Positions 32,385 to 45,357 of a stretch of 64,000 nucleotides of DNA are shown here, piece by piece. The notes below the pieces were generated by a model that saw nothing but the letters and a program-made list of their open reading frames with translations, did no database searches and was not told the origin of the DNA. How positions within the stretch are numbered: the stretch's first letter is position 1; each line of letters begins with the position of its first letter. Position numbers and translations under genes: made by a program. The stretch is taken from assembly GCF_007273535.1 (NCBI RefSeq), contig NZ_RIBP01000004.1:873501-937500 (forward strand), in the 5' to 3' direction. This DNA comes from Niallia circulans. GTDB taxonomy: Bacteria > Bacillota > Bacilli > Bacillales > Cytobacillaceae.

Positions 32385-34460
32385 TTACCCTTTATTTTTT
32401 TTGATGATCTCTTCAGAGATTGATTTTGGTACTTCTTCGTAGTGATCAAATGTCATTGAGAACACACCACGACCTTGAGTGCTTGAACGTAAAGTTGTAG
32501 CATAACCAAACATTTCTGATAGAGGTACCATTGCACGAACAACTTGTGCGTTACCACGAGCTTCCATACCTTCTACACGGCCACGGCGAGAAGTAATGTT
32601 ACCCATGATATCACCCATGTATTCTTCTGGAATGATAACTTCTACTTTCATTACTGGCTCAAGGATTACAGGGTTACATTTTGAAGCAGCATTTTTAAGT
32701 GCCATAGAAGCGGCAATTTTAAACGCCATTTCAGATGAGTCAACATCATGGTATGAACCATCAAATAATTTAGCTTTAATGTCTACCAATGGGTATCCTG
32801 CAAGAACTCCTCTTTCCAATGCATCTTCAAGACCTGCTTGAACTGGAGCGATATATTCACGTGGAACAACCCCACCAACTACAGCATTTTCAAATTCGAA
32901 GCCTTTACCTTCTTCGTTCGGAGCGAATTCGATCCAAACGTGTCCGTATTGTCCGCGTCCACCAGACTGACGTGAGAACTTACCTTCAACTGCAGCAGAT
33001 GAACGGAATGTTTCACGGTAAGCAACCTGAGGTGCACCAACATTAGCTTCTACCTTGAATTCACGACGCATACGGTCTACTAAAATGTCCAAGTGAAGCT
33101 CACCCATACCAGCAATGATTACTTGTCCAGTTTCCTGGTTAGTATGTGCACGGAATGTAGGATCTTCTTCTTGTAATTTTTGTAGTGCAGTTGTCATTTT
33201 ATCTTGGTCAGCTTTTGATTTTGGTTCAATTGATAATTCAATAACTGGCTCTGGGAATTCCATAGACTCTAGAATAACTAGGTTTTTGTCATCACATAGA
33301 GTATCTCCAGTTGTTGTATCTTTTAAACCAACAGCAGCAGCGATGTCACCAGCATGTACTTCTGTAATCTCTTCACGGCTGTTAGCATGCATTTGCAGGA
33401 TACGTCCTACACGCTCACGCTTACCTTTAGTCGAGTTTTGTACGTATGAACCAGAGTTCAAAGTACCAGAGTATACGCGGAAGAAAGTTAATTTACCAAC
33501 ATAAGGGTCAGTCATAACTTTAAACGCTAATGCAGCGAATGGCTGATCATCACTTGATGGTCTTGTTACTTCTTCATCAGTATTAGGAACTGTACCTTTA
33601 ATAGCTGGTACATCTAATGGTGATGGCAAGTAGTCAATAACTGCATCAAGCATTTTTTGAACACCTTTGTTTTTGAAGGCAGAACCACAAATTACAGGGT
33701 AGAATTCAACGTTTACAGTTCCTTTACGGATTCCTGCTTTCAATTCTTCTGTTGTGATTTCTTCTCCACCAAGATATTTTTCCATCAGTTCTTCATCAAG
33801 CTCAGCTACTGCTTCAACCAATTTTTCATGGTATTCTTCAGCAAGGTCTTTGTATTCTTCAGGAATTTCTCGGTCTTCGATATCAGTTCCTAGGTCATTA
33901 CCATAGAACGTTGCCTTCATTTCAACTAGGTCAATGATGCCTTCGAATTGATCTTCAGCACCGATTGGTAGTTGAATTGCATGAGCATTTGCTTGTAGGC
34001 GGTCATGCAAAGTTTTTAATGAATAAAGGAAGTCTGCACCAATTTTATCCATTTTGTTAACAAATACAACACGAGGTACACCGTATGTTGTTGCTTGACG
34101 CCAAACTGTTTCAGTTTGTGGTTCAACACCAGACTGTGCATCCAATACTGCTACAGCACCATCTAATACACGTAGAGAACGTTCAACTTCAACAGTGAAG
34201 TCTACGTGCCCTGGAGTATCGATAATGTTTACACGATTACCTTTCCATTGTGCAGTTGTTGCTGCAGATGTGATCGTGATACCACGTTCTTGTTCTTGCT
34301 CCATCCAGTCCATTTGAGATGCACCTTCGTGAGTTTCACCAATTTTGTGGATACGACCAGTATAGTAAAGTACGCGCTCAGTTGTAGTCGTTTTACCGGC
34401 ATCGATGTGAGCCATGATACCGATATTACGAGTATTTTCTAAGGAGAACTCTCTAGCCAT
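32385..34460 (-). CDS. fusA: Translation elongation factor EF-G
   Basis: 691-aa translocation GTPase. G1 is [12 protein letters not shown], switch [11 protein letters not shown], and [10 protein letters not shown] gives guanine specificity; domain IV has the conserved [14 protein letters not shown]. An in-frame ATG at 34478 lies upstream of the SD GGAAGGAG; ATG 34460, 7 nt after it, gives the family start [20 protein letters not shown]. Third of ybxF-rpsL-rpsG-fusA-tuf. Confidence 0.99.
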   Translation of the reverse strand: MAREFSLENTRNIGIMAHIDAGKTTTTERVLYYTGRIHKIGETHEGASQMDWMEQEQERGITITSAATTAQWKGNRVNIIDTPGHVDFTVEVERSLRVLDGAVAVLDAQSGVEPQTETVWRQATTYGVPRVVFVNKMDKIGADFLYSLKTLHDRLQANAHAIQLPIGAEDQFEGIIDLVEMKATFYGNDLGTDIEDREIPEEYKDLAEEYHEKLVEAVAELDEELMEKYLGGEEITTEELKAGIRKGTVNVEFYPVICGSAFKNKGVQKMLDAVIDYLPSPLDVPAIKGTVPNTDEEVTRPSSDDQPFAALAFKVMTDPYVGKLTFFRVYSGTLNSGSYVQNSTKGKRERVGRILQMHANSREEITEVHAGDIAAAVGLKDTTTGDTLCDDKNLVILESMEFPEPVIELSIEPKSKADQDKMTTALQKLQEEDPTFRAHTNQETGQVIIAGMGELHLDILVDRMRREFKVEANVGAPQVAYRETFRSSAAVEGKFSRQSGGRGQYGHVWIEFAPNEEGKGFEFENAVVGGVVPREYIAPVQAGLEDALERGVLAGYPLVDIKAKLFDGSYHDVDSSEMAFKIAASMALKNAASKCNPVILEPVMKVEVIIPEEYMGDIMGNITSRRGRVEGMEARGNAQVVRAMVPLSEMFGYATTLRSSTQGRGVFSMTFDHYEEVPKSISEEIIKKNKG

Positions 34461-34505
34461 TGGTATTTCTCCTTCCATAAGAAAGTATTTTTAAAATATT
34501 TGATC

Positions 34506-35006
<501 letters not shown>

Positions 35007-35017
35007 TTATTAGTTTA

Positions 35018-35440
35018 TTATTTTTTTGCTGGTTTTGGTCTTTTCGTACCGTATTTAGAACGACCTTGCATACGACCGTTAACACCAGCTGTGTCAAGAG
35101 CACCACGTACGATATGGTAACGTACCCCTGGTAAATCTTTTACACGTCCTCCACGGATAAGTACAACACTATGTTCTTGTAGGTTGTGACCAATTCCAGG
35201 AATGTAAGCTGTAACCTCGATACCGTTAGTCAAACGCACACGAGCATATTTACGCAACGCTGAGTTTGGTTTTTTCGGTGTCATTGTACCAACACGAGTA
35301 CATACCCCGCGTTTTTGAGGTGAAGATACATCAGTTTGTGATTTTTTGAAGCTGTTATAACCTTTGTTTAACGCAGGAGACTTCGACTTCTCTTGAGCAG
35401 ATTGACGAGGCTTGCGCACTAATTGGTTAATAGTTGGCAT
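35018..35440 (-). CDS. rpsL: 30S ribosomal protein S12
   Basis: 140-aa S12, decoding-centre protein. It starts [20 protein letters not shown] and contains [20 protein letters not shown] and the [17 protein letters not shown] loop. The Lys in [11 protein letters not shown], where streptomycin-resistance changes occur, is wild type. A 103-nt gap separates it from ybxF. Confidence 0.98.
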   Translation of the reverse strand: MPTINQLVRKPRQSAQEKSKSPALNKGYNSFKKSQTDVSSPQKRGVCTRVGTMTPKKPNSALRKYARVRLTNGIEVTAYIPGIGHNLQEHSVVLIRGGRVKDLPGVRYHIVRGALDTAGVNGRMQGRSKYGTKRPKPAKK

Positions 35441-35543
35441 TTATTTTTCCTCCCTTCCATTTATGTTTGAAGTCCACACATCCAGGTGGTTCATATTAGG
35501 GCAAAAACAAAGTCTTCATGGCTTATTACCATAAAAACAGTTT

Positions 35544-35792
35544 TTAAATATTTATCGCAACAGTCGTCGCGCCTACTTCAATTCCACATGACTTGCCAAG
35601 CTTTATCATGGAGTCTACGAGTATGACAGGTACATTTGCTTCTTTGGCAGCTTCTATAACTTTCCCAATTAGAATCGGGTCGGCATCTTTAGCTATAATC
35701 ACTTCCGCAACTTTCCCAGCCTTTAACGCTTTTACCGTTTGCTTTGTTCCTACTACTATTTTTTTGGCCTGTGATACTTTTTCATAAGACAT
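35544..35792 (-). CDS. ybxF: L7Ae-family K-turn-binding protein YbxF
   Basis: 82-aa L7Ae/L30e/S12e-fold RNA-binding protein that recognises kink-turn RNA; not essential in B. subtilis, where its ribosomal role is unclear. The long open frame to 35909 was trimmed to ATG 35792 with SD GGAGGAT, giving [20 protein letters not shown]. Contains the family core [20 protein letters not shown] and [15 protein letters not shown]. First gene of the str operon, with a strong promoter upstream. Confidence 0.93.
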   Translation of the reverse strand: MSYEKVSQAKKIVVGTKQTVKALKAGKVAEVIIAKDADPILIGKVIEAAKEANVPVILVDSMIKLGKSCGIEVGATTVAINI

Positions 35793-35838
35793 AAAATGAT
35801 ATCCTCCAAAGCAACAGGTGAATAGGAGCACCTTTGAT

Positions 35839-35867
35839 ATAGTATCATCTATGAAAATAGATGTCAA
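35839..35867 (-). promoter_or_regulatory. Promoter of the str operon (ybxF-rpsL-rpsG-fusA-tuf)
   Basis: On the minus strand TTGACA (35867-35862), a 17-nt spacer and TACTAT (35844-35839). It lies 47 nt before the ybxF start. Confidence 0.82.
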
Positions 35868-35910
35868 TTCTTTTCCCAAAAAAATTATAGGTTTATTACA
35901 ATATACCAAG

Positions 35911-35950
35911 AGCAGTGCTAAAAACTATGTCAATGTCTTTAGCAACTGCT
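35911..35950 (-). terminator. Hairpin after rpoC (weak terminator or processing structure)
   Basis: AGCAGTTGCTAAA pairs with TTTAGCACTGCT (one bulge) on the minus strand around 15 nt, 32 nt after the rpoC stop. The T run expected of an intrinsic terminator is missing, so termination may be partial. Confidence 0.45.
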
Positions 35951-35981
35951 TATTGGTATCATATTAATTTATCTCAGTAAA

Positions 35982-38900
35982 TTATTCTACTGAAACGGAT
36001 TCTTCTGTTGTTTCATCCACTGTAATTGGCTCTGCATTACGGTATCTTGGCATACCTGTTCCAGCTGGAACTAGTTTACCAATGATAACATTTTCTTTCA
36101 ATCCAAGCAGTTCATCACGTTTACCTTTAATAGCAGCATCTGTAAGAACTCTTGTAGTTTCTTGGAATGAAGCTGCAGATAGGAATGAATCAGTTTCAAG
36201 AGATGCTTTTGTTATACCTAACAATACTGGTCTACCAGTTGCAGGCAATTTGCCTTCTCTTAAAGCTTTCGCATTTGCATCAGTAAATTGGTGGATATCC
36301 AGTAGTGTTCCTGGTAGAACTTCTGTTTCACCAGCATCAACTACACGCACTTTGCGAAGCATTTGGCGCACCATTACTTCAACGTGTTTATCCCCGATTT
36401 CAACACCCTGCATACGATAAACCTTTTGCACTTCACGAAGAAGATATTCCTGTACAGCAGTAACGTTCTTCACTTTGATCAATTCTTTTGGATCTATAGA
36501 ACCCTCAGTCAATTCTTGACCTTGTTCTACTACATCGTCTATCTTAACTTTAAGTCTAGCAGTATAAGGCGCAGTGTAAGTTCTTGTTTCAAGTTCTCCT
36601 TGAACCACGATTTCATGCTGACGGTCTCTTCCTTCGTTGATTCCGACAACAACCCCTGCCATTTCTGTAATAACAGCCTGACCTTTAGGGTTACGTGCTT
36701 CAAAAATTTCCTGAATACGAGGTAGACCCTGAGTGATATCGTCTCCAGCAACCCCACCTGTATGGAATGTACGCATCGTTAACTGTGTTCCTGGCTCTCC
36801 GATTGATTGGGCAGCAATAATACCAACTGCTTCACCAACTTCAACTTCTTGACCAGTAGCAAGGTTACGTCCGTAGCATTTTTTACATACGCCATGGCGA
36901 GTGTTACAAGTAAACGCAGAACGAATCCACACTTCTTTAATGTCAGCTTCTACGATTTCAACAGCAAGATCTTCTGTAATAAGTTCGTTTTCTGCTACAA
37001 TAACTGCTTTTGTTTCTGGGTGTTTAATTGCTCTTCTTGCATAACGTCCAATTAGGCGCTCATCCAATGGCTCAATAATTTCTGTGCCTTCTTTAAGAGC
37101 TGCAACAAGCAATCCTCTATCAGTTCCACAGTCATCATCACGTACAATGACATCCTGAGCAACGTCAACAAGACGGCGAGTCAAGTAACCTGAATCGGCT
37201 GTTTTTAGTGCTGTATCGGCAAGACCTTTACGAGCACCATGTGTAGAGATGAAGTATTCCAATACTGTTAATCCCTCACGGAAACTTGAGATGATAGGTA
37301 ACTCGATGATTCTACCAGCCGGGTTGGCCATCAATCCGCGCATACCTGCTAGCTGTGTAAAGTTAGATGCGTTACCACGGGCACCGGAATCACTCATCAT
37401 GAAGATTGGGTTTCGTATATCCAATGACTTCATCAGTTTCGCTTGGATGACATCCTTAGCAGCACTCCAGATAGAAATTACTCTGTCATAACGCTCTTCT
37501 TCCGTGATTAGACCACGTCTGAATTGCTTCATAACATTGTCTACTTTACCTTGTGCTTCATCAATAATTTCTTGTTTTTCTCCAAGAACTACGATATCCG
37601 CAACACCAACAGTAATACCTGCTTTTGTTGAGTGTCTAAAGCCAAGATCCTTCATTCTATCAAGCATCTTAGAAGTTTCAGTGATTTTGAATCGCTTGAA
37701 GACTTCAGCAATGATATTTCCAAGTATTTTCTTCTTGAATGGCTCAATGATTGGCATAGCTTGAATAGCTGCACGTACATCTGTACCTTGCTCCACAAAG
37801 AATCTTTCTGGAGTTTTTTCTTCAAGATTAGATTTTGTTGGTTCGTTAATGTATGGGAAAGATTCAGGAAGAATTTCGTTGAATACTAATTTCCCTACAG
37901 TTGTCAAAAGAAGCTGGTTGTTTTGTTCTTCTGTGAATGTTTGGTTATTCAAAGAACTTGCACGCACAGCAACACGAGTATGCAAATGAACATAACCATT
38001 TTGGTATGCCAATAATGCTTCGCTCGTATCATTGAAGATCATACCTTCACCAACAGAGTCTTCTCTTTCAAGTGTCAAGTAGTAGTTACCAAGAACCATA
38101 TCCTGTGACGGCGTAACAACTGGTTTTCCATCCTTAGGGTTCAAGATGTTCTGAGCAGCAAGCATTAGCAATCTAGCTTCAGCTTGTGCTTCGGAAGACA
38201 ACGGAACATGGACAGCCATTTGGTCACCATCAAAGTCAGCATTATAAGCTGTACAAACAAGTGGATGCAAACGGATAGCGCGACCTTCAACTAGTGTTGG
38301 TTCAAACGCTTGGATACCTAGTCTGTGCAAAGTCGGTGCACGGTTAAGCAATACTGGATGCTCTCTGATAACTTCTTCTAAGACGTCCCATACTTCTGGT
38401 TGAACTCTTTCAATTTTACGCTTAGCAGATTTAATGTTATGCGCTAAACCTTTTTCAACCAATTCTTTCATAACGAAAGGCTTAAATAGCTCTAACGCCA
38501 TTTCTCTTGGAAGTCCACATTGATACATTTTCAAGTTTGGTCCAACTACGATAACAGAACGACCTGAGTAGTCAACACGTTTACCAAGTAAGTTTTGACG
38601 GAAACGACCTTGTTTCCCTTTAAGCATATGAGAAAGTGATTTAAGCGGTCTGTTCCCTGGACCTGTAACAGGACGGCCACGACGACCATTGTCGATAAGC
38701 GCATCTACTGCTTCTTGAAGCATACGCTTTTCGTTTTGCACAATGATACTTGGAGCACCTAAATCCAAAAGTCTTTTCAGACGATTATTACGGTTAATTA
38801 CACGGCGGTATAAATCATTTAGATCTGATGTCGCAAAACGTCCACCATCCAATTGAACCATTGGTCGCAATTCAGGAGGAATGACAGGAAGAACATCTAA

Positions 38901-39581
38901 AATCATCCATGAAGGTTCATTCCCAGAACCACGGAATGCTTCAAGAACTTCCAATCTTTTAATTGCACGTGTACGGCGTTGGCCTTGTGCTGTTTTCAAT
39001 TCTTCTTTTAAACCTTCTACATCTTTGTTCAAATCGATGTCAGAAAGAAGCTTTTTGATTGCCTCAGCACCCATGGATGCCTGGAACTTAACACCATACT
39101 TGTCTCGGTATGCACGGTACTCTTTTTCTGATAGAAGCTGTTTCTTTTCAAGTGCAGTATCACCTGGATCAGTTACTACATATGAAGCGAAGTAAATAAC
39201 TTCTTCTAAAGCACGTGGTGACATATCCAATACAAGACCCATGCGGCTCGGAATGCCTTTGAAGTACCATATGTGAGAAACAGGTGCTGCCAATTCAATA
39301 TGACCCATACGTTCACGACGCACTTTGGCACGAGTTACTTCTACTCCACAGCGGTCACAAACTACACCTTTATATCTTACACGCTTGTATTTCCCACAAT
39401 GACATTCCCAGTCTTTTGTAGGACCAAAAATACGCTCACAGAATAAGCCGTCTTTTTCTGGTTTTAAAGTTCTATAGTTAATTGTTTCAGGTTTTTTTAC
39501 CTCACCAAATGACCATGAACGGATTTTATCTGGCGAAGCTAAACCGATTTTCATGAATTCAAAATTATTTACATCCAACAA
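35982..39581 (-). CDS. rpoC: RNA polymerase beta' subunit
   Basis: 1199-aa beta', the length of the B. subtilis protein. The N-terminal zinc ribbon contains [20 protein letters not shown], the catalytic motif is [13 protein letters not shown], and a second zinc site includes TRHGVCKKC near residue 880. The trigger loop lies around [19 protein letters not shown]. The open frame extends to 39626, but SD GGGAGG lies 8 nt before TTG 39581, giving [10 protein letters not shown] as in B. subtilis; start codon TTG. Follows rpoB by 120 nt. Confidence 0.99.
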   Translation of the reverse strand: MLDVNNFEFMKIGLASPDKIRSWSFGEVKKPETINYRTLKPEKDGLFCERIFGPTKDWECHCGKYKRVRYKGVVCDRCGVEVTRAKVRRERMGHIELAAPVSHIWYFKGIPSRMGLVLDMSPRALEEVIYFASYVVTDPGDTALEKKQLLSEKEYRAYRDKYGVKFQASMGAEAIKKLLSDIDLNKDVEGLKEELKTAQGQRRTRAIKRLEVLEAFRGSGNEPSWMILDVLPVIPPELRPMVQLDGGRFATSDLNDLYRRVINRNNRLKRLLDLGAPSIIVQNEKRMLQEAVDALIDNGRRGRPVTGPGNRPLKSLSHMLKGKQGRFRQNLLGKRVDYSGRSVIVVGPNLKMYQCGLPREMALELFKPFVMKELVEKGLAHNIKSAKRKIERVQPEVWDVLEEVIREHPVLLNRAPTLHRLGIQAFEPTLVEGRAIRLHPLVCTAYNADFDGDQMAVHVPLSSEAQAEARLLMLAAQNILNPKDGKPVVTPSQDMVLGNYYLTLEREDSVGEGMIFNDTSEALLAYQNGYVHLHTRVAVRASSLNNQTFTEEQNNQLLLTTVGKLVFNEILPESFPYINEPTKSNLEEKTPERFFVEQGTDVRAAIQAMPIIEPFKKKILGNIIAEVFKRFKITETSKMLDRMKDLGFRHSTKAGITVGVADIVVLGEKQEIIDEAQGKVDNVMKQFRRGLITEEERYDRVISIWSAAKDVIQAKLMKSLDIRNPIFMMSDSGARGNASNFTQLAGMRGLMANPAGRIIELPIISSFREGLTVLEYFISTHGARKGLADTALKTADSGYLTRRLVDVAQDVIVRDDDCGTDRGLLVAALKEGTEIIEPLDERLIGRYARRAIKHPETKAVIVAENELITEDLAVEIVEADIKEVWIRSAFTCNTRHGVCKKCYGRNLATGQEVEVGEAVGIIAAQSIGEPGTQLTMRTFHTGGVAGDDITQGLPRIQEIFEARNPKGQAVITEMAGVVVGINEGRDRQHEIVVQGELETRTYTAPYTARLKVKIDDVVEQGQELTEGSIDPKELIKVKNVTAVQEYLLREVQKVYRMQGVEIGDKHVEVMVRQMLRKVRVVDAGETEVLPGTLLDIHQFTDANAKALREGKLPATGRPVLLGITKASLETDSFLSAASFQETTRVLTDAAIKGKRDELLGLKENVIIGKLVPAGTGMPRYRNAEPITVDETTEESVSVE

Positions 39582-39648
39582 GGGTCCTACCTCCCTTTTG
39601 ATCTTCAGGCTAAGCCCTACATACATTTGCTAAAAAAAGTCTAATCTA

Positions 39649-39684
39649 GGAAGGCTGACCCTTTTTCACTAGTGTCAGCCTTCC
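39649..39684 (-). other. Hairpin between rpoB and rpoC
   Basis: A perfect 11-bp inverted repeat, GGAAGGCTGAC (39649-39659) with GTCAGCCTTCC (39674-39684), loop 14 nt. On the minus strand a T7 run begins only about 10 nt after the stem. It may be an mRNA processing or stability element, or a weak terminator, affecting the beta:beta' ratio. Confidence 0.65.
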
Positions 39685-39701
39685 TCCAAAATTACGTCAA
39701 G

Positions 39702-42700
39702 TTACTCTTGCATGCCTACTTTTTCTGATGCAGGCTCTTGTGCATCCGGTGCTATAGTTAGAGATTCAGCTTGTTGAATATCATCATCATCTTCTGTATC
39801 TCGCATTTCTATTTCTTCTTCTGTGCTGGAAAGAATTTTAACATCCAATCCTAAGCTTTGAAGCTCCTTCATCAATACGCGGAATGACTCTGGAACACCT
39901 GGTTCTGGTACATTTTCACCTTTAACAATTGCTTCATACGTCTTCACACGACCAACAACGTCATCTGATTTAACAGTAAGAATCTCTTGTAAAGTATATG
40001 CTGCACCATAAGCCTCAAGTGCCCAAACCTCCATCTCACCGAAACGCTGTCCACCAAATTGAGCTTTACCGCCAAGTGGCTGCTGCGTAACAAGAGAGTA
40101 AGGACCAGTTGATCTAGCATGAAGCTTATCATCAACCATGTGAGCAAGTTTAATCATGTACATGACACCAACAGATACCCTGTTATCAAATGGTTCGCCT
40201 GAACGTCCATCATAAAGTACTGTTTTAGCATCCTGTGCCATTCCAGCTTCTCTTATTGTTTCCCAAACATCTTCCTCGCGTGCACCATCGAATACTGGAG
40301 AAGCTACATGGATATTTAGGCTTCTTGCAGCCATACCCAAGTGAAGCTCAAGCACCTGTCCGATATTCATACGAGAAGGAACGCCTAATGGGTTTAACAT
40401 GATATCAACAGGTGTACCATCAGGAAGGTAAGGCATATCTTCTTCAGGCAATATGCGGGAGATAACCCCTTTATTACCGTGGCGTCCTGCCATTTTATCG
40501 CCTTCATGAATTTTACGTTTTTGTACAATGTAAACACGTACAAGCTGGTTTACACCTGGTGGAAGTTCATCTCCATCTTCACGGTTAAACACTTTAACGT
40601 CGTGGACAATTCCGCCGCCGCCATGTGGTACACGAAGACTAGTATCACGAACTTCACGTGCTTTTTCACCAAAGATTGCATGAAGCAGACGCTCTTCTGC
40701 TGTAAGCTCTGTTACCCCTTTAGGAGTTACTTTACCAACAAGAAGATCTCCATCTTTAACTTCAGCACCTACACGGATAATACCGCGGTCATCCAAGTTG
40801 CGAAGAGCATCTTCCCCAACGTTAGGAATATCACGTGTAATTTCTTCAGGTCCTAGTTTTGTATCACGAGACTCAGATTCATATTCCTCAATATGGATGG
40901 AAGTATAAACATCATCTTTTACTAGTCGTTCACTCATGATGATGGCATCCTCATAGTTGTAGCCATCCCAAGTCATGAAGGCAACAAGGACGTTTCTTCC
41001 TAGAGCTAATTCTCCCAATTCCATGGAAGGTCCATCAGCAAGGATTTCACCCTTAGTCACTCTATTCCCAACAGCCACGATAGGTCTTTGGTTGTAGCAT
41101 GTTCCTTGGTTAGAACGAATGAACTTAAGCATTCTGTATTTATCTAAATTGCCTTTAACTTCTTGGCCGTCAATAACAGTAATTCTTCTTACCCAAACTT
41201 CACGCGCTTCTACATGTTCAACAATACCTTCGTGTTTACAAATAACAGCTGCACCTGAGTCTTTACCTGATACATATTCCATACCAGTACCAACTCTTGG
41301 AGCTTCTGGCTGCATCAAAGGTACAGCTTGACGTTGCATGTTCGCTCCCATTAGGGCACGGTTCGAGTCATCGTTTTCCAAGAATGGAATACATGCTGTC
41401 GCAGCAGACACAACTTGCTTTGGAGATACATCCATATAGTCAATGCGATCGCGCTTAACAACAGTGTTTTCCCCTCTGAAACGTGACACTACTTCTTCAT
41501 CAAGGAATGATCCGTCATCACCAAGACGAGAGTTCGCCTGTGCAACAACATAGTTATCTTCCTCATCAGCAGTCAAGTAATCGATATGATTCGTTACTTG
41601 GCCTGTTTCTGCATCAACACGTCTGTAAGGTGTTTCAATGAAACCAAAACGGTTCACTTTAGCAAATGAAGACAAGGAGTTAATCAAACCAATGTTTGGT
41701 CCCTCTGGAGTCTCGATTGGACACATACGCCCATAGTGAGAATAGTGAACGTCGCGCACTTCAAATCCAGCACGTTCACGAGTCAAACCACCAGGTCCTA
41801 ATGCAGACAAACGACGTTTGTGTGTCAATTCAGCAAGTGGATTCGTTTGGTCCATGAACTGAGAAAGCTGTGAGCTTCCGAAGAACTCTTTAATGGATGC
41901 AATAACAGGTCTGATGTTAATCAGTTGCTGTGGAGTGATCGTGTTTGTATCCTGGATGGACATTCTTTCACGCACTACACGCTCCATTCTTGATAAACCA
42001 ATACGGAATTGGTTTTGAAGCAATTCACCAACTGAACGAAGACGTCTGTTACCTAAATGGTCAATATCATCTGTAAGACCTACACCATGAAGTAAGTTAA
42101 AGAAATAGCTGATTGAAGAAATAATATCTGCAGGAGAGATGTTTTTAACAGCTTCCTCCACATATGCATTACTTATTACATTAATTTCTTTTTCTCCATC
42201 ATCGATAGGTGCATAGATTTTAACTGATTGAACTGTTACATCATCTTCTAAAACGCCAGCATAAGGGCTAAGTGTCTTGAAACCGATGTTGTTTTCCAAA
42301 TTAGGAATAATACGGTCCAATGCACGGCGATCTAAAAGTGTACCCTTCTCAGCAATAATCTCACCAGTTTCAGGGTCTACAAGCGTTTCTGCTAGACGTT
42401 GACCGAACAATCTATTTTTAATATGAAGCTTTTTGTTGATTTTATATCTACCTACGTTTGCTAAGTCATATCTTTTAGGATCAAAGAATCTTGATACTAA
42501 TAGACTTTTAGCATTTTCAACAGTAGGTGGCTCACCAGGACGTAAACGCTCATAGATTTCTAATAGAGCTTTTTCCGTACCTTCAGTATTGTCTTTTTCT
42601 AAAGTATTTCTTAAGTATTCATTGTCACCGATTAAATCAAGGATTTCTTGATCGGATCCAAATCCTAGCGCACGCAATAATACAGTAATTGGAAGCTTAC

Positions 42701-43262
42701 GTGTACGGTCAATACGTACATATACAACATCCTTTGCATCCGTTTCATACTCAAGCCAAGCACCACGGTTTGGAATTACTGTAGCTGTAAAACCTTTTTT
42801 ACCGTTTTTATCTAATTTACCATTATAATAAACACTCGGAGAACGCACTAACTGCGAAACGATAACACGCTCTGCGCCGTTAATAACGAACGTACCAGTC
42901 TCTGTCATAAGTGGGAAATCACCCATGAACACATCTTGGTCCTTTACTTCCCCTGTTTCTTTGTTAACAAGACGCACCTTTACACGCAATGGCGCGGAAT
43001 ATGTAACATCTCGCTCTTTTGATTCCTCGACAGAGTACTTTGGTTCACCTAAGCTATAGTCGATAAAATCTAATGATAAGTTGCCAGTAAAATCTTCAAT
43101 TGGTGAAATATCTTGGAACATTTCACGCAATCCCTCATCTAGAAACCATTGATAGGAAGAGGTTTGGATTTCTATTAGATTTGGTAATTCTAAAACTTCA
43201 CTAATTCGTGCGTAGCTTCTGCGCTGGCGGTGTCGTCCATACTGAACAAGTTGACCTGTCAA
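39702..43262 (-). CDS. rpoB: RNA polymerase beta subunit
   Basis: 1186-aa beta. It contains the rifampicin region [20 protein letters not shown] followed by [10 protein letters not shown], which looks rifampicin-sensitive (wild-type Q, D, H and S positions). [12 protein letters not shown] is near the active site, and an acidic tail follows. The frame opens at GTG 43271, but TTG 43262 lies 6-7 nt after GAGGGGTG and gives the family start [20 protein letters not shown]; start codon TTG, as in B. subtilis. Confidence 0.99.
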   Translation of the reverse strand: MTGQLVQYGRHRQRRSYARISEVLELPNLIEIQTSSYQWFLDEGLREMFQDISPIEDFTGNLSLDFIDYSLGEPKYSVEESKERDVTYSAPLRVKVRLVNKETGEVKDQDVFMGDFPLMTETGTFVINGAERVIVSQLVRSPSVYYNGKLDKNGKKGFTATVIPNRGAWLEYETDAKDVVYVRIDRTRKLPITVLLRALGFGSDQEILDLIGDNEYLRNTLEKDNTEGTEKALLEIYERLRPGEPPTVENAKSLLVSRFFDPKRYDLANVGRYKINKKLHIKNRLFGQRLAETLVDPETGEIIAEKGTLLDRRALDRIIPNLENNIGFKTLSPYAGVLEDDVTVQSVKIYAPIDDGEKEINVISNAYVEEAVKNISPADIISSISYFFNLLHGVGLTDDIDHLGNRRLRSVGELLQNQFRIGLSRMERVVRERMSIQDTNTITPQQLINIRPVIASIKEFFGSSQLSQFMDQTNPLAELTHKRRLSALGPGGLTRERAGFEVRDVHYSHYGRMCPIETPEGPNIGLINSLSSFAKVNRFGFIETPYRRVDAETGQVTNHIDYLTADEEDNYVVAQANSRLGDDGSFLDEEVVSRFRGENTVVKRDRIDYMDVSPKQVVSAATACIPFLENDDSNRALMGANMQRQAVPLMQPEAPRVGTGMEYVSGKDSGAAVICKHEGIVEHVEAREVWVRRITVIDGQEVKGNLDKYRMLKFIRSNQGTCYNQRPIVAVGNRVTKGEILADGPSMELGELALGRNVLVAFMTWDGYNYEDAIIMSERLVKDDVYTSIHIEEYESESRDTKLGPEEITRDIPNVGEDALRNLDDRGIIRVGAEVKDGDLLVGKVTPKGVTELTAEERLLHAIFGEKAREVRDTSLRVPHGGGGIVHDVKVFNREDGDELPPGVNQLVRVYIVQKRKIHEGDKMAGRHGNKGVISRILPEEDMPYLPDGTPVDIMLNPLGVPSRMNIGQVLELHLGMAARSLNIHVASPVFDGAREEDVWETIREAGMAQDAKTVLYDGRSGEPFDNRVSVGVMYMIKLAHMVDDKLHARSTGPYSLVTQQPLGGKAQFGGQRFGEMEVWALEAYGAAYTLQEILTVKSDDVVGRVKTYEAIVKGENVPEPGVPESFRVLMKELQSLGLDVKILSSTEEEIEMRDTEDDDDIQQAESLTIAPDAQEPASEKVGMQE

Positions 43263-43478
43263 CTGATTCACCCCTCAAATCAAACGTTATAGTACATCTA
43301 TTAACATCTTATAAGCAGCATATAACACTATTTATAAGACAAAAAGAAAAAGGGTTTTCAAAACAAAAAACCGCATTTTTCATATTTCAAGTATTATTTT
43401 GTTAGCTTTTCCGAAATCCACCATATTTATACAGTAATTGAATAAAAATTATGGATAAAAGAAAAATAATATATTGGC

Positions 43479-43507
43479 ATTATACAATGCTATCACAACG
43501 ATTCGGA
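43479..43507 (-). promoter_or_regulatory. Possible rpoBC promoter (extended -10)
   Basis: TGTATAAT on the minus strand (-10 at 43484-43479) has an extended TG but a poor -35 (TCCGAA at 43507-43502). It sits in the 245-bp AT-rich gap between ybxB and rpoB, which contains no gene. Confidence 0.45.
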
Positions 43508-44113
43508 CTAGTCAATCCTTTTTGCTTTTATAATAAAATATCCTTTTTGCTTTTCTACAACTTCCACTTCTTGAAATAATTGCTCTAGCTTTTCTAGAGC
43601 AGAAGGTGCACCTTGCTTTTTCTGAATTACAACCCACAACTCTCCATTATGGATAAGATGTTCAAAACTCTGCTCAAAGATATCATGGACTACCTTTTTC
43701 CCTGCACGAATTGGCGGGTTTGTTAAGATAGCAGCAAATTTATTCCCTTTCACCTGCAACAATCTGTCACTTTCATAAATTAAAACATTATCTATATGGT
43801 TGATTTCCGCATTTTCTTGCGCAAGATTCAATGCTCTTTCATTCACATCAACCATATGTATAGTTCTGCCGTTCCCCTCTTTTGCTAGAGAAAGTCCAAT
43901 CGGTCCATATCCGCAGCCAACATCAAGTATGTCGCCATCCACTTCCGGATATGAAAATGCTTCTATTAATACGCGCGAACCGAAGTCGACTTCTTTTTTT
44001 GAAAAAACACCGTTATCTGTTTTAAAGCGAAACGCGTTTCCTTTCAGAGTGAAATCCCAATGATTTGGATCACTGCTAACATTTTGGGAACGAGAGAAAT
44101 AATGTTCAGTCAT
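43508..44113 (-). CDS. ybxB: RsmC/RlmG-like class I methyltransferase YbxB
   Basis: 201-aa SAM-dependent methyltransferase, same length as B. subtilis YbxB. Motif I is ILDVGCGYGPIGLSLA, and the substrate-site motif LTNPPIRAGK is of the NPPF/Y class that methylates exocyclic amino groups of guanine in rRNA. A 16S rRNA m2G function is likely by family; the exact target is not established by sequence. ATG 44113 with a GGAGGTGG SD. Between rplL and rpoB as in B. subtilis. Confidence 0.9.
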   Translation of the reverse strand: MTEHYFSRSQNVSSDPNHWDFTLKGNAFRFKTDNGVFSKKEVDFGSRVLIEAFSYPEVDGDILDVGCGYGPIGLSLAKEGNGRTIHMVDVNERALNLAQENAEINHIDNVLIYESDRLLQVKGNKFAAILTNPPIRAGKKVVHDIFEQSFEHLIHNGELWVVIQKKQGAPSALEKLEQLFQEVEVVEKQKGYFIIKAKRID

Positions 44114-44200
44114 ATTTGACCACCTCCATGGAGAAATTTATAGAAGAATAATACCGAGGATATTAACAAAACTCATTTTAACAGTTGTTCATTTCAAGGT

Positions 44201-44231
44201 CAAAAAAGCCCGCCTATGCAGCGGGCTTTTC
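44201..44231 (-). terminator. Terminator after rplL
   Basis: On the minus strand AAAAGCCCGC pairs with GCGGGCTTTT around 7 nt and runs into T6. It lies 11 nt after the rplL stop; readthrough into ybxB-rpoBC is probably partial. Confidence 0.85.
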
Positions 44232-44241
44232 CAAACTAACA

Positions 44242-44604
44242 TTACTTAACTTCAACGTTAGCTCCAACTTCTTCAAGTTTAGCTTTGATTTCTTCAGCTT
44301 CTTCTTTAGTAGCTCCTTCTTTAACTGCTTTAGGAGTGTTGTCAACAAGTTCTTTCGCTTCTTTAAGACCAAGGCCTGTGATTTCACGAACAACTTTGAT
44401 AACTTTGATTTTTTGATCTCCAGCAGATGCAAGAACAACATCAAATTCAGTTTGTTCAGCTGCAGCTTCTCCGCCAGCAGCACCAGCAACAGCAACAGGA
44501 GCTGCTGCAGTTACACCGAATTCTTCTTCAATAGCTTTAACTAGGTCGTTTAGTTCTAAAACAGTCATGTTTTTAACTGCTTCTAAGATTTGTTCTTTAG
44601 ACAT
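44242..44604 (-). CDS. rplL: 50S ribosomal protein L7/L12
   Basis: 120-aa stalk protein. It has an N-terminal dimerisation segment ([20 protein letters not shown]), an Ala/Gly-rich hinge (about residues 33-52) and the C-terminal factor-binding domain with [20 protein letters not shown]. It recruits translational GTPases. Second gene of the L10-leader operon. Confidence 0.99.
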   Translation of the reverse strand: MSKEQILEAVKNMTVLELNDLVKAIEEEFGVTAAAPVAVAGAAGGEAAAEQTEFDVVLASAGDQKIKVIKVVREITGLGLKEAKELVDNTPKAVKEGATKEEAEEIKAKLEEVGANVEVK

Positions 44605-44665
44605 TATATATTTCCTCCTTGTTTTGTATGTGTTTTATTAGGATACTTGATAGTAGCGTAATAGA

Positions 44666-45166
44666 TTACGCTCCTTGTTCTTCTTTTTGATCTGCAACTG
44701 CTTTTGTAGCAAGAGCCAAGTTGCGGATTGGTGCTTGAAGCACGCTGAGAAGCATAGAAAGAAGTCCTTCGCGAGATGGTAGCTCAGCAAGAGCTTTAAC
44801 ATCTTCAACAGAAGCGATATTTCCTTCGATTACACCCGCTTTAATTTCAAGCGCTTCGTGTTTCTTAGCAAAGTCGTTAATGATTTTAGCTGGTGCAACT
44901 ACATCTTCATTACTGAATGCAATAGCGTTAGGACCAGTCAAAGCTTCATTAAGACCGCTTAGTTCAGCGACTTCTGCAGCGCGGCGTGTCATTGAGTTCT
45001 TGAAAACTTTGAATTCAACGCCAGCTTCACGAAGTTGTTTACGAAGTTCAGTTACTTCAGAAACAGTAAGACCACGGTAGTCAACAACAATTGTTGATTT
45101 ACTTGCTTTCAATTTATCTGCGATATCAGATACAATTTGCTGCTTTTGTTCGATAATGCTGCTCAT
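44666..45166 (-). CDS. rplJ: 50S ribosomal protein L10
   Basis: 166-aa L10, the stalk base that carries L7/L12 dimers on its C-terminal helix. The open frame runs to 45232, but the family start is [20 protein letters not shown] at ATG 45166 after SD AGGAGGTG. Contains [20 protein letters not shown] and [20 protein letters not shown]. Controlled by the upstream L10 leader. Confidence 0.98.
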   Translation of the reverse strand: MSSIIEQKQQIVSDIADKLKASKSTIVVDYRGLTVSEVTELRKQLREAGVEFKVFKNSMTRRAAEVAELSGLNEALTGPNAIAFSNEDVVAPAKIINDFAKKHEALEIKAGVIEGNIASVEDVKALAELPSREGLLSMLLSVLQAPIRNLALATKAVADQKEEQGA

Positions 45167-45205
45167 CTTTACACCTCCTGTAGAATTACATTCATACCGG
45201 CAAAT

Positions 45206-45325
45206 AAAATCCTCCATATCAGGAAAAGACATGGAGGAATATACAATAGTCGTTTACACAACTGTTAAGTCTATCGTATTACCTCGGCAGGAAATTAAGC
45301 TCAATGCACCTGCTGTCTTTGGTAT
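45206..45325 (-). ncRNA. L10 leader (rplJL autoregulatory RNA) with attenuator hairpin
   Basis: The leader contains the L10-leader core CCAAAGACAGCAGGTGCATT and TTAATTTCCTGCCGAGGT (minus strand, 45323-45281), where L10(L12)4 binds. Downstream, TCCTCCAT pairs with ATGGAGGA (45238-45207), followed by a T-rich run, forming the terminator of an attenuation switch. Confidence 0.88.
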
Positions 45326-45357
45326 AAATGTTTATATTTATTTTAACAACAAGATGA

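Noticed and set aside
43208..43405. 65-codon plus-strand open frame upstream of rpoB
   Set aside because: It overlaps the conserved rpoB N-terminus antisense, with no SD and low-complexity AT-rich composition.
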